Shown: one piece after another, positions 1 to 13,608 of the stretch | Numbering within the stretch: position 1 is the first letter of the stretch | Layout: the number at the start of each line of letters is the position of its first letter | Origin: Anopheles merus | Taxonomy: Eukaryota > Arthropoda > Insecta > Diptera > Culicidae | DNA: 64,000 nucleotides | Assembly: GCF_017562075.2 (NCBI RefSeq) | Contig: NC_054084.1 | Coordinates: forward strand, 47,338,697 to 47,402,696 | Direction of reading: 5' to 3' | Notes under the pieces: model-generated | Databases searched by the model: none | What the model was told of the DNA's origin: nothing | Seen by the model: the letters and a program-made list of their open reading frames with translations, nothing else | Program-made: the position numbers and the translations under genes

Positions 1-782
1 ACATCAACAATAGATGGTTACGGTCGAAACAAAGTGTTTGGCCCTTTGCTTTGATGATGTCATATGTACTGTATCGCGAATCATCAAGTTGCATCGTTAT
101 TCAATGTATAGTTTTTATAATATAAAAGTTATATGTGTTGATTATTGCTTACCTGACATTGTCTGAACTAATGAAATATCTTCAATTGCAAGCGTCATCT
201 GAAAACAAAACCAAAACAAAACAGAACACTTTAATTATTGAGAACATCTAGTTGGACATTTAGTAACTTAAGAACCATTCAGTGAACCAGTAAAAGTGAA
301 TGTAAAACTTTTACTTTTATGTTATAATATATCACATATTGACGTAATATCTCAGGCCGCACATACACGAAGCGCGTTCACCGTGGCTGCATTTAACGTG
401 TATAACTCGGATGTCGAACCAGTTGGCGCGAAGCCACGGGAGTGACAAAGAGTTGAACATTTCACAACTTTGTCAAAACTTCTTGTCGGCGGCAAAAAAG
501 AGCTTTTCTCGTGGCCGCATCAAAACACACATTGACAAAACATGAACGACAAAAAGCGCAAGCCACTGAATAACGATCGATATTTTGTTTAATATAGTAC
601 TAAATAGATACATAAATCAATTAAAACCATGCATTTTAGCAATATTACAATAATAATGGATCACTACAGCGCCAGATAAATGTTTGTTAATGCTTTTTCG
701 CAAACGTCAAATTTTGTCCCGTGTTGTTAACTTTTGTCAACTATATTTTCTGGCTGCTCCAGGTTACAGTAGTAGTAGTAAT

Positions 783-990
783 TTCTTTCTTCTTCTTTGG
801 CACAACAACCGTTGCCGGTCAAGGCCTGCCTGTACCCACTACTGAAGTGAGCTTGGCTTTCAGTGACTTATTGTTACCATAGCAGGATTATCAATCCCAC
901 GTATGGGGGCACGGTCTATTCGGGGCTTGAACCCATGACGGGCGTGTTGTTAAATCGTACGAGTTGACGACTGTACCACCAGACCCGCCC
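783..990 (-). mobile_element. tRNA-derived SINE, Anopheles SINE200-like (copy A1)
   Basis: Read on the minus strand, the tRNA-like head has an A-box-like stretch (TGGTACAGTCG) and a B box (GGGTTCAAGCCCC), followed by the body and a 3' tail of CCAAAGAAGAAG. AGTAGTAAT flanks it at 774-782 and 991-999 and may be the target duplication, although the surrounding AGT-rich DNA makes this less certain. It belongs to the subfamily with GCTTGGCTTTCAGTGACTTA, shared with the copies at 46431 and 48825. The SINE200 name is from memory. Confidence 0.8.
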
Positions 991-1035
991 AGTAGTAATA
1001 GTAGTATTTTAGTAGTAGTAATAGTAGTATTTTAT
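991..1035. repeat. AGT/AAT-rich simple repeat next to SINE A1
   Basis: Imperfect run of AGTAGTAAT and AGTAGTATTTT units; similar AGT triplets lie on the other side of the SINE at 768-780. The SINE probably inserted into a pre-existing trinucleotide tract. Confidence 0.6.
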
Positions 1036-3004
1036 TTCGAATCGTAGTAGTTAATTTAATTATGTTTTTTTTTTCTTGCGATAATGGGCTTGACATTTAC
1101 ACCTTCCTTATTTAAGTTTTCTGTTTCTGTTTCCTGCATTTTTTTTAGATTTTTATTTGATATTTTGTGCTCCAGGTTACAAAATATTGACAAAACCTCA
1201 CGTTTTGAAAAAAACTGTCAGCATTTTGTCAGGCCCGTGGCCTCGCACCTAGTCTTAGCAATGAAATGTCATTCACTACCGCGGTAACGCAGAAATACTG
1301 ATGGTGGTTATCCTTGCTGAACTGTTCTACTGTTATACGCGTTTTCCACGACAGCCGCCAACGCGCTTTCTAGATTTGCGACCTCACGTTTAAATTTGAA
1401 CATTTACATTCACCTACAACCGTCCACTTAGTAGTCCTTAAGCATTGGTTGTTAGCCCGGACAAGAACCCTCGTGTGTTTCGTACAATCATAATACAACC
1501 CTTGTGATGTTGTTTTTTTTGTTGCTTTCCTAATTACCTCACGCCTATGATATTTATTTTATAAATCTTCTTTCGCTTCATGGGACATACAATCAAAGTG
1601 GTCATGCTGTCTCTAATCGATTACATTACAAATTGCAAACTTATTTATGCCACATAGTCGAGTAACCAGCCTTGGCATGAGGGAACGGTCCGACAGCGAA
1701 TTACAAACAGCTTACAATGACTTTGTGAAATTTAACATAAAAAGTTTATTACATTTAAAAGATGAAAGTTCCGATTTAATAATAGAAAGGTTTATAAATT
1801 CCATGTATTCAACAAGTATTTTCTTTTCCAAATCGAAATTTAAAATTTACCGTCAAAATGGCTTTTTTTTCTTATTTTGTTTTTAATTTCTCGTTTTTGA
1901 TCCGACTCTTTTGAAGGAAACAAACCCTCGCTTTTGATCTTTGATCACCAACTCATCAACCACTTGAATATCCCTCGTTGTGGACTCATGCTATTGCCCG
2001 TCAAACATTGCGAGGGTTGCGAAGTAGAATCATCTGCTCGAAATGTAATGTTTTTTTTTATAATCTTTTCCTTTTATTCATGAATTATTATGCTTGCGGT
2101 TTTATTCGTCAAAAAGATCATTATTTAAACTTTTGAGGATTTTTGCAAAATAAAATATCTAAATTTAGGTGTTTAGTAAGCTATAATTTGCAATGTTATA
2201 CCTGCTCTCAGGGTGCTATAATTATAACTGCTAAAACTAGCGGCGAAAAAACTGCCAAGGCTCACAAGCTTTTTAATGGGAGGGCTCTGGGGCAGTGAAC
2301 TTGTATGGCGTACGAGCCCTCACGCGCCCTCGCTAATCGCTGTAAATTGCATGGCGGGTAGTCTCTATATGTTTATGTATCTGTAACTTTTGCAAGTTCA
2401 ATACTCTCTTTCATACTTTCTCCGTCAATACCGTTATGAAAACAAAAAATTGGTAGGTGAATCAGCTTTCAGGCCTTTACGAGTTCCCACGACTGTTTCG
2501 TAGCTGCTTTTTCTGTTCGACAGTTACTTAAGAAAGGATGGCGAAGGCAAATTTTATGGTATTGCAATTTAGCATGCTATAAAGAAAGCTGCAACATAGT
2601 TAAAAAGCACAACTGAGCTTGACTCTCAAAGCTCTATTTTAGTACTTATGATTAAGCTTTACCCGTTGTTACTTCTTTCACCAGATGATGTATGATATCA
2701 GTGTTCTATACTCACACTAGGTAGCGCTCGCAGCGTTTAAAGGAAATCATGTATGTTCGTCAAATAGCGAAAACATACACTGGGAGAAAATACTCGATAG
2801 AACCGGTCAGAATAATGCCAACTAGCATATCGAAGGGAAATTCTTATCGCGTGTGATTGCGCACCTCTCAGCTAGCAGGTGATGGTAGTGGTTGAGTGGG
2901 TGATTTGAATTGACAAATGAGACATTAGATGTAAATTTGCCGTGATCGTCAGACATAACTCGTTTCCATTCGTATACAGTTTTTGACATTCCTTTTTTTT
3001 TAGG

Positions 3005-3094
3005 AATAGCCTTTTTTAATGTGACAGGGCAACAGGCACACATTCCTTATTTTTTATTATTAATAGCCTTTTTTATGAGAGGGCAACAGGCACA
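3005..3094. repeat. Short direct duplication
   Basis: AATAGCCTTTTTTA followed by GGGCAACAGGCACA occurs at 3005-3040 and again, slightly shortened, at 3062-3094. It looks like a local tandem duplication of about 57 bp. Confidence 0.6.
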
Positions 3095-3357
3095 GGTTTT
3101 AGAATCATATTATGGAACAGTTCAATCACCTGGTTGAATGTTTCAAACCAATAGATGAATATTGTAAGTATGTGAAGAATTCTTATGATACAATGGAATC
3201 CATTCAATATAATAAGACTAGTTAGTGATGGCATTATGTAATAGGTGGTAATAAGGATGAAAGCATCGCAAAACATTTTTGTTAATTTTATTTACCGTTT
3301 TGATTTGATTCCAGCTAAATTTAAGCTTACATTAAGTTTATGATATTTATCGTCATA

Positions 3358-3555
3358 GCCGGTCTCATGGTACAGTCGTCAACTCGTACGACTTAACAAC
3401 ATGCCCGTCATGGGTTCAAGCCCCAAATAGACCGTGCCGCCATACGTAGGACTGACTATCCTGCAATGGGGGGAAATCAATAAGTCACTGAAAGCCAACC
3501 CCACAAGTGGGTTGGCAGGCCTTGACCGGCATCGGTTGTTGAGCCAAAGAAGAAG
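3358..3555 (+). mobile_element. tRNA-derived SINE, full length with perfect target duplication (copy A2)
   Basis: The body starts GCCGGTCTCATGGTACAGTCG (A-box region), carries the B box GGGTTCAAGCCCC near 3413 and ends CCAAAGAAGAAG. A perfect 13-bp duplication, ATTTATCGTCATA, flanks it at 3345-3357 and 3556-3568. This is what target-primed integration using a LINE-type endonuclease leaves behind. It is nearly identical to the copy at 10540. Confidence 0.92.
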
Positions 3556-3952
3556 ATTTATCGTCATATCATAGTTTATCAACAGGATATTTTTAATAAT
3601 AAAGCATCACCATCAGATCAGGATTTAAAAGTAAGGCGAAAAAAGGCGCGGGAATTCAAACATGTACAACAATTACCGCACAGTCCACCTCGATAACGTA
3701 AATCTGATCCAAGTTCCAACAGTCAATACAATATGTATCTACACATTCCGTATGATATTACAAGTTTACTGCATATTCATATGCTTACAATGCTTGCTAT
3801 AGTTATGTCGCAATATTTTACAATTCAACTGCTGCATACAAAAAGAAAACATGCGATTAGTTACATTGCTCTCATAAGAAGAGAAATCCCTACGAGGTCC
3901 AAAATATATGTAATTTTACAAAACCAGGAAGCAATAACATAGACCACTCATA

Positions 3953-4196
3953 CAGGGTTTCCCATGATTTATTGGTCATTTCCCATGATTTTTTGGTGCG
4001 TTCCCACGATTTTTTTATCGTATCCCATAGATTTCAGGTTCGTTCCCATTATTTATTGGTATTTTCCGATTGGTCCAAATACAATTGGACCAAAAAATTC
4101 TGGGAAACACCAAAAAAATCATGGAAACGTACCAAAAAATTATGGGAACCAACCAAAAACTGATGGGAACCAACCAATAAATCGTGGAAAACCCTG
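3953..4196. mobile_element. Palindromic 244-bp MITE with TA target duplication (Tc1/mariner-type ends)
   Basis: The ends are CAGGGTTT and AAACCCTG, flanked by TA at 3951-3952 and 4197-4198. The element is an almost continuous imperfect palindrome. Each arm is built of about 22-bp units of the form TTCCCATGATTTTTTGGT, pointing inwards, meeting at a centre of GGTCCAA - 6 bp - TTGGACC near 4084. No transposase is present. Superfamily assignment rests on the TA duplication only. Confidence 0.8.
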
Positions 4197-4198
4197 TA

Positions 4199-7100
4199 TC
4201 TGTTCAATAATTTAACAAGGCCTCAAAGTTTTGCCAATACTACTATATTTAGCCCGAAGTAATACCATATTGCGCAAATACATCATGCCTCTTGGACTGA
4301 ATGTCATCATCTGACCTGATACAAGTAGCACAGTTTAGATTACGGGTAAATAAATACCATCAATGAAACATGGCGCTTGCAACGCGTACCAAAAACTCAT
4401 TACCTTCCACCGAAATTACAGCTTCAGATTATCCGTAAATTACATATTCCTGAGCACACGCATCATACACGCAACACAAACATACATACAACTACACACC
4501 TGGATGCTCTACTGGTCTGATGAGGCTCTCAGGGCGCTTGAACTTCTGTACACACCCCATTAATTATAACTATTGATTAATTCGTCCCTTATCTCTTTGC
4601 AGGGATGATATAGCCTCCAACGGCACTGTTCGAGAACTTGCCTAAATTCAACCAACCTCCATCCGATCACTACACCAGAACAACCTGATCATGATACAGA
4701 GGAGGAAAGTGTGGAAGAAAGAGCCATAATCACCATCATCATCACCATCACCATCATGATTACCACCCTGCAACGACAACACCACCAGCTCTCGCCCAGT
4801 TTACTGTAGCCCCAGGCTCTGCTTACGAACTCCATTGGAAAGAAATGCAAACCTTTTCCCCGGCTCTCGAACAGGGATCAAATCATGCAGAAAGGATTCA
4901 TATTTCTACTCCTACACCCTGCTTGATTTGCCTGCCCGGTTCGCTATTCGTTCAACGCAAGCTGTCCCCATGGCGGCATTTCAAACAAAATCGGCAAACA
5001 ACACAGGCGCACTCGTGGTAAAATTGCAGAGCACTCATCCCTGGGCTCCCACACCAGCTGTCGATGAATGATGATAAATTTGTAATTAATTGATGAAAAA
5101 TGGCATCACCATTCGCATGCGAGTGTACTACGGACAAGCACTCCAGTACGGTGGAAAGCTCTGCAAGAACATCAGCGCATGGGCAAAGCAATAACGAAAA
5201 AATAACACAGACACATACTATGAAATCCAATTCTTTGCTCCTGCCACACGGAAGATCCACTACCATTTGGCCGAGTTTTGTTTGTGTTATAACTTCCCCG
5301 TCGTCAAAACGTCGTTCAACAGCGGAAGAAAGATGATACTAATTTACCCGTCATAAGCAGACATCGTGGAACCGGGACGTGCGCCACTCATCTACCAAGC
5401 CAGAAAAAATGGCTAGTTGGAGAAAAAGGACAACGAAGCGCAAACACCAGCAACAGCACAAGCAACAATGGTTTTCCAAAGAAGGCTGAGCCAACCATGA
5501 AAAACAAGTACTTTATGGGAGGAAAAACTTGACAGGACCAACTCTCGCGCTTCAACAACCATCCAGCAGTCGCACCATGAACCTTCGAAGCGGATACGAG
5601 AGGATCCGTGTGAAGGATTTCACATCAGAAATTCCATTCTGAGGCATGTCGTTGGAATGCCTTCATCATTCTTCTACGTTCCATTCATCGTTTACACATG
5701 GCTCGTTTGCTGCTTTTCGGACACATGCTTTACACGCAAAAGAAACATACACACAGAGAAAGCACACACGACATGCACAGGGGCTTCTCATTCCACTTGC
5801 ATGTATTACAAAAAAAAGTCACCACCTTTTCATTCAAATGGTCCTTTCAGAAAAAAGTGCTTCTCTACTTTTACATTCTTACGCAAATATACAAATTTGG
5901 ATACAGCGTGTGACGTATACCGTAAGTTTAAACGATCTATTGTTTTGTTGATTCCTCTGCACAACACATGCAGTGCACAACATTATTCGCTTTTGCTCAT
6001 TCATTCTTTTTGTTACTTTCTTACTCAAATGTTGCGTTGCGAATGATCATCGGTGCTAGCGCTTCTGATACTGTGCAGAATTTACACAATAGAGAAAAGC
6101 ATACGCATGACACAAGCGCACCTCAAGTATATTCCATTCTAGGGACTCTCAGGGCCAAACATTACAGCGTTTCTAAAAGCAAACGTAATGTGCAGGCAAA
6201 CATCAAAAATAAAGAAAGAGACAATCCACTTCTGAAACATCATCTGCCTGCTGGAATCATTTTCATACTTTAAGTCGAAAAAGCATGACGCTATTGCGGT
6301 ATCATTCACGACCGCTATCCTCCAGCAAGAATCAACAAAAACATAACGAACGTCCGTATAAAAGAAGTTGTATAAAAAATTATCGCAATTGTTGAGCGAA
6401 GCATATACAATGTTAGAGGATGTATATACCTTGCTGGCATACATTTGTTTCCTCCATTTAGCTAAACACTGTGTGCCCGTTGTGTTCCTTCAAACATTTT
6501 ATTATACATTCGACCAGTGGGCAACGGCCATACAAACGCCGGGATAAAAATCAATTCCTTATGCTATTGCTGTTTTTCTTCATTTAATACAATTGCTCTT
6601 ACTATACAGGGTAGTCCTATACTAAAATCGTCAAGACAGCGAATAAAACTTAATAATTATCGCTCACAACATTGCATTATTGCGTATCAGTTAACAGCAT
6701 CAACAATAATTGTTGGGAATTAAAACGAAGGCGGAGTAAGTTTCTTACAGAAAATGAAAATTTTAAGCATTACGTGCTAAAAAACTTGTGTTTTTCATGG
6801 TTGGTTTTTGAAAAGAGCTGATTCCTATCTTACGACCTTTTTAAACTATTTTTCCTCTCTTCAGCTTTGTTTTTGTCTGTTTGTTTCAAATGTCTGTTTA
6901 TGACAGGTAGTTGGATACTGGTGGTGTATGGCTCATACAACAACACGTCAAAATCGCTCGCGCTATTTTCAAGAAAAAGTTTAATAATTTTCGGGGTCGC
7001 GGATGGTCGCAGCTAATTTCAACGACAAAACGTAGGAAAAATGTTGATCTTTCCTATGGTATACGACTCACGAGTGAAATCGAGTCGAATCATAAAAAAA

Positions 7101-10100
7101 ATCACTCTCCAACATGAAAATATCCTAAAGTTCTGCAGTGATGTTTGGTTTTCAATCATTTATCAACTATAAAAATAAGTTTTTGCAAAATATTCAGACA
7201 TATCATCAAAGTATGACAAAAACCCTTTCCAACGACACATTTATTATCAAAATCTAACCATCATATACTAAAATATGATGGTTTATGTTCGGTCGAAAAA
7301 TAGCTCTAATTTAGGACAAAAAAACACAAAATTTATACTTTGATGGCCTATATCTCAGTAAGTTTAAGATTTAAACGTGAAATATTTTAGTTTCAACTAA
7401 GTTTAAGTAACTATTTTGAGAAAATGATTATGGTGTAAACCTACGATGAAGATGGTTTTTCGATTTTTATACAGGCGTTTGCCCAATGTGCAGTGGAATG
7501 AGTGAATTGATAGCATTTACCATTTAGACTGTTATCCATGTTGTTAATTATTGTATTCCAATTATTCGCTGGAAAACATTAAAAAACATTAAAAAAAGAT
7601 GAAAGCCTTAAATTCGTGCCTAGGAAATGACTGTTTTAAGAAGTCATAACTAATATAATAACTTTTGGATAACAGGACAACAACTTTCGTTAGTGATAGG
7701 TTATGGACGAGAAAATGTTTCAATATCTAGTCACTTGCTTAATTGACTGTATCATATACAGTTAAAGGTCAGTATTTATTCTCTGTGCTATGGCATTCAA
7801 ATGGATAAAAAAATACAAGATAAAACAAAATATATGCATATGAAATATGTAAAATGTGTTGTACATCTCTGCGTGGATGACCGATTATACGTTTCCTATG
7901 CAATGCAAATTCAATAAAGAATTATCGCAAATTGTCACTTTTACTGAGTTTATGCGTATGAAAAATCAAAACATGTAGTCTCGGCTCATATTTCTTTCAA
8001 ATTATCTACACCTCAAAGTCCTTTCTACTAGATTACAATGAACAAATAATTCAGAACGAAATACAACACAAAGAAATACGATAAGAGTTTCAGATATAAT
8101 GCAGACAAGGTTTTAGCAGGCAGCCTGAAACCATTCCATACTACTATGACAATTAGTTGTCTTGTTCTGCTTAAGACACAATACAATGGAAGCAAACAAG
8201 CTTATCTTTCCCATCCGATAACTGAACCATATCAACAAGACCCAAGCGCGACAGCAACCAGAGTGAAAGTAATTGGAAAATTTAAAATATGGCTCACATC
8301 AATTTAGTCGGCCTTCGGGAATTTGGCAATTCCGGACGCTTAGAAGATGGATCTAGTCGCACAATTTTCGTACATCCTCTAGTGCACCGTTGTTTTAGCG
8401 ATGTTGCCTTTACCTCCGCTGCAGAGAAAAAATATTCCCAGAATCAGGTTAAATTAATCGTTCCGGTTTTAAGCAATTTCGTCCGCTCGTCGGCTATGTT
8501 GCTTTCCGTTCTGGTCATCACCGTTGCTGTTGTTGAATGTCTTAGCTGGTTTACCAGCTGCAACCAAATTTCGATCCACTAGTACACATCAGCCAATGCA
8601 CAGCACACAGCAGCTGAGATGTCAACATTCCATCCGATTTGCTGCACTAAGGCTGTATTCTTGCTTCTTCGAACAGGTGTAGCTACATTTTACTATTGCT
8701 TGCATAGGGATACATAGAAATACATAGAGAAAGAAAGGGACAGCGATGGAGAGAAAGAGAAATAAAGGAGAGTGAGGGAGTGAGAGACAGACAGAAGAGC
8801 GGAAATGTTGAAGCGGAAATAAATTTTCTAATTTGCTGAATGTACATTTAGAACATTTTTCCCATCTCACAACGGTGCACCTAAATTAAACCGAACAATG
8901 TTTCTTACTCGAAATTCCTCATGGGAAGGGAAGGAAAAGGAAACCCTCGAAAACTCGCTACAGAAACACCCAAGCTAGACGAACAATCAGTAGCAAAATC
9001 CTGTCCTAAAGCATATAAATAGTGCACGTACCGAACACACTATATGCAACACGAAACGAACGATCTTAGGTGCGACCAACAAGTCATTGTTTCTTGCTAC
9101 AACTGCTGTTCGCAAACAAAAATGTGCCATCTATCTCTGACCAAGCGGGTTGCTAGTATAGAAATTCTTACTCGCAAAAATCAACAATGACGATTAAGGA
9201 TTGCAATGCGTTGCGAATTGTTGTGTATAGAGCCGGATACGATACCCCACCACCATCTGCCAGTTCATAAGGAAGACACAATCAGATGTAGAGGCTTATA
9301 TGCGGAACTATTGCTAAAAAGCAATGAAACTGCTTCAGCACTCGTACGCGGTACAATTTCTACTGATGCATAATATACACAATGTACAGGATCACTCATA
9401 ATCCTCGTATAGAATGGTCGATGCGCAAACGATAGAACTGTAAGCATCCGGTCGAGTAGGTTTTCACATTTTTGAAGATAGACCATTTTTGGTTTTTTTG
9501 CATACCTCCCTTCACGGTGCTTCTATCATCTCAACCATCACTTCAATAAGCAATACTGCAAAAGTACAGATGGGAACAAGAACGAATTTATTTGTTTTCC
9601 ATTTCCAAACTGCTTCCAAGCATTTCTCCAGCCCATTGTCCTGTCATCGTGGCTATATTTCCATCAGTTTTATTCCCCAAGCATCGTCTATCACAACCAT
9701 CCTATTTATCGTCCACCATCATTTTGTGGTACCATCTTGAGTGAAGTCTCCAAAGATAGATAATTTGATATTCTCCTGAAAACATTTGCTGGTAAACGAA
9801 AAATCCCTCAGCATCCCAAAATCTGTGCTGCTACACTCATATATACTCACACACACGTACTTCTACGCTTTGCACAACTTTCCGAAATTTGGTCTGTCGG
9901 TTTATGCTGACAACCAACGTCGTCGTATCGTGCAACGCCGAGGGGAGTTTACCAGTGAGGTTAAAACGTTTCGGTCGGAAGCTTGTCAACAAGAACTAGT
10001 CTTCAAATGCTTCCGTATCTTACTCACAATTGTATCCATCTGCCAACACACAATAATTTTTCTTCACAACAAACTATCTATTCGTCCTGCTCCTGGCACC

Positions 10101-10527
10101 ATCCTGCCCAACCATGCCAATCAATGGCGCATCGGGCGGTCAGACAAGCTCGTCAGGAGATGAACCTCGAAAATCGATCACGTTTGCATAGTTTGTAAAG
10201 TGCATTAAAAACTGCACACTTGCATCTACAATCATCCCAGTATGACCTAATCAATTTTTTCCTATCTAACGAGACCCGAGCGAGGTTCAAGAATGAAGCA
10301 AAGATTATACCGAGTAAATACATTCACAACTTTTTTCGTCCTGCATAAGCACAATTGCAATCAACCTGCTGCCGAGTTTGGCACGCAGAAGCGCATACTG
10401 GTGTGTTGCTTTTCGATTCATCACATCCAATGAGTGCATTGAATAGTGCTGTTCACTATATTTTTTAACACCGTTTATGCTCGTCAATTACTAATATTGA
10501 TAAACATCTTTGTATTTGGAGACCATT
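4199..10527. other. 6.3 kb without a recognisable gene
   Basis: Only short, mutually overlapping ORFs without family resemblance. Minor structures are a perfect 11-bp-stem hairpin at 7256-7283 and a TATAAATA motif near 9014 with no ORF following it. No splice-joined coding exons could be assembled. Confidence 0.6.
4731..4757. repeat. (CAT)n trinucleotide repeat
   Basis: Mixed CAC/CAT triplets. One frame would read as a His run, but an in-frame stop lies shortly upstream and nothing around it is recognisable as protein. Confidence 0.7.
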
Positions 10528-10539
10528 AGTTATCTATTA

Positions 10540-10745
10540 GCCGGTCTCATGGTACAGTCGTCAACTCGTACGACTTAACAACATGCCCGTCATGGGTTTC
10601 AAGCCCCAAATAGACCGTGCCGCCATACGTAGGACTGACTATCCTGCTATGGGGGGAAATCAATAAGTCACTGAAAGCCAACCCCACAAGTGTGTTGGCA
10701 GGCCTTGACCGGCATCGGTTGTTGAACCAAAGAAGAAGAAGAAGA
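10540..10745 (+). mobile_element. tRNA-derived SINE, full length with perfect target duplication (copy A3)
   Basis: Same subfamily as the copy at 3358; over the body I count about three substitutions, one extra T inside the B box (GGGTTTCAAGCCCC) and a longer (AAG)n tail. A perfect 12-bp duplication, AGTTATCTATTA, flanks it at 10528-10539 and 10746-10757. The near identity and intact duplications suggest a young insertion. The B-box insertion may weaken its own pol III promoter. Confidence 0.92.
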
Positions 10746-10757
10746 AGTTATCTATTA

Positions 10758-13608
10758 AAGTTTTCAATCAAACCAACCCTGTCCATCAAACCATACGATT
10801 ACAAGAGCAATTAATTATTGTTTCAATGTTTAAGGCCCGCTTATTTGATTTACATTCTAGGATGATCTAATGGTTTAATAATGGTTTAAATAAAAGTATC
10901 GTATTTGTATTTTTCTGTAATTGTACGGAAATTTGATGTACGGATACAACAATGACTAGTCATTTATAGAAGGCGATCATTACTGGCCTTACGAAGACTT
11001 GATTGGTTATGGTTGGTAATAGTAATGGTAATGATTGGTGTGGTAAGCACGGTACGACGTTGTTCATTCAAATGCTAAAATAACTCATTATTTTTAAGAC
11101 GCGTTATGAAGTCACAACTTTTGCAAAACTCATCATGTACTACTTTTTTTTGTTCATTCATTTTCATTCATTCATTCCCACCGTTAAAAGTTTAAGTTAA
11201 AAGATGAAAACTTATTGGCTTTATGGCATCGCAACATGCAACTCGACATATTCTCGAACGCTTATCTGACCGTAACCACTCCAGCAGTTCCTGTCTTTTC
11301 CTTTTTGGCGACCCTTATTCTACTATAAACGTGTAACACATTCCAAACACGAACACTTGTGCCCTATCATCAAACGCTTTCAGAAGTGTCTTCCACGTAC
11401 CGCATAAAGCTATCATACGTCCAACGTACGTTGGCGGCCATTCCATAGGGCAGCAAAGGTCGCGATGCACCGTCGACGGCTCAAATATGTGACCTGCTTT
11501 CGGGTGAAATTACACTTTAAACTATTTAGTCCCGTATCGCATCACTTTGTCCTTTAGAGCCACTCCAGCGTCACCGACGTCATCTTGGCCGTGATATGTA
11601 AGGGTCGTTCATTTCGTGTTCATTTATTGCGGTTCTGCGGTACGTGCAGTATAAATAGAAAACCAAAAACTAAACTATCACCACTCCTTGCGACTTCCAG
11701 TTTCCGTAGCACTATATTCTCTAATCTAACAAGAACATCCATTCGCATGGGAAGAAAAAAACCAAGCATCGTAAAGGGGACTACTACCACGAAGGGAAGA
11801 TGCTAGGGAAATGACAAGTTTACCCCTGTCACCTAACAAACCCACTGCACCGAAGGACACAAAACAGTACGAAGCATTTTAATGCGAAATCAAGACTTTA
11901 ATTACTAACCTGCCCCTTCGTAGTCTCCCCATGAAACCCTGCCTGTGCATATTATGCCGCCCATGAGCTATTCCCACTTAAGGGGAAAGCGTAGCATCCT
12001 TCCCTATCTACAATCTACGTTCTCGTCCCCACAGTTGAGGTCAATTTCTTGCACCCCTGTCAAGCTTAACTCTTGCGGCCTGTGACCATTTTAACTTACC
12101 AAAAGCTCTCTCCGAGCCCTTAGTTCTGGGTTTTCCTACATCGGCGCTCCAGTTCTGACAGAAAACTCGAATACCGTGCACCAAGTGCCATGACATTATC
12201 ACGATGATTCGATCTACACCTCTGTCGACGTCGACTTCAGCAGCAAGTTCACAACTTCTACGACACACAGCACAGCGCAGAACAGTGTCGCCCTAACTAA
12301 GTCCGATGGTGTGCGGGATAAATTTGTGCAACTTTACATTGTTTTAATAAACTTTTGCACACACAGCTGCACACAACCGCGACCACCGAGCAGTTTCATT
12401 GCGAGGTGTTACTCTTACGTAGAGCGAATTTAGGACGGGCAGCGCACCGACTAGTATCCACCAGGTACACTCTATGTCAGCAAGATTCACCTTGCACAGC
12501 TGGATGTCGTTAGTGCGCGCGTCCTGGAGGAAGTTCGTCTCTCGATTTCGCACCCCATGAGCATGTTTGCCGTGAACCGAGACGCCAAAACTTGCCCAAC
12601 TTCACCTGCTAAAGCACTGCCGCAGGGTGTCATCGAGCCCGCATGGCATATCGAGAAGGGTACGTACGGTACGAAACAGGGGCTAATGTATGCACAGTTA
12701 ACTTTTACTCCCACTGTTTAACGTGCGACGCGGCACGTACTCTACCTCCCGCAGCACTTTTCCATCGGCATAATTGCTCCTAGAGAGCCACCTAACTCTG
12801 CAAACGGAATACTGGGAACAAAAAAATCCTCTCGAAACAATTCCAAAGCACCAACAAGCGCGCCTCTACTCTACACGGTGCAGGAAGTACTTAAATGTAG
12901 GAAACTACCTCCCGCCAAGCCACTTGTCCTCGGCTAGTCGACCGACCTACAACTAGGCAACCCGTTGGCCAATATGGTTGCAATCTGTAACGAGTATTTG
13001 ATTCGATTTATGTGCACAAGTTGGTACTCCGTTGTTGGTTTCCCCGTTTCTGTCGTTCTAGCAGGCCAGATTTGGATTTCGAATGAAGGAATACAAGTAT
13101 AATTGCCGCTTTTGTTACAAACATGGGGATGCAATACCTCTTGCATTGGGGTAGAAATGTTAATTCCAGTGACAAATAGTTGCTTTCCTTCTTTTTCCTC
13201 TTTACAACAAACGGGAAATTTATATGTGCTCAATGAACATAAAAAAAGTTTCTAACCAGTTCGTTAATTCGATCTAACTCTTTTTGGCTCTCGCCCCAAA
13301 GAACATTCGCAAAAGAAAATTTTAAAGACTTTTGAATCCATCAAATTCAAATATTCATATAATTATTTCATTATGTATTAAACATTAAGAATGTTTCTAC
13401 CAAGCCGATTGCATCTATTCAACTTAACCCAAGATTTATTGTTGCGAAATTGCATAGCCCAGGAAGAAATAATAATTAGTCTTTTCATTGTAAAAAAAAA
13501 CTATTCGTATAGTAGCTTTTCAAAGATAACCTCTACATGTTGATATTCAATTTATCTTGTATTGTTCCCTTTTCACATTCACACAAGTACGATGATCCCA
13601 CAGACTAG
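10758..13608. other. 2.8 kb without a recognisable gene
   Basis: Part of this (about 11.2-12.95 kb) is less AT-rich and has several short overlapping minus-strand ORFs. None resembles a known family and no consistent exon chain is visible. A TATAAATA motif lies near 11650. Confidence 0.55.

Noticed and set aside
3401..3425. Possible tRNA gene from B-box match (also at 10593 and 28096)
   Set aside because: The boxes sit in SINE heads with no complete cloverleaf; these are tRNA-derived SINEs, not tRNA genes.
4731..5029. Frame with a His-rich run continuing for about 100 codons
   Set aside because: The His run comes from a (CAT)n repeat, a stop lies just upstream, and the rest matches no family I know.
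7256..7283. Perfect 11-bp-stem hairpin, possible microRNA precursor
   Set aside because: Too short for a pre-miRNA and AT-rich; such palindromes are expected by chance in this composition.
9013..9021. TATAAATA motif as a core promoter (also near 11650)
   Set aside because: No initiator at the right spacing and no downstream coding exon; the motif is common in AT-rich DNA.
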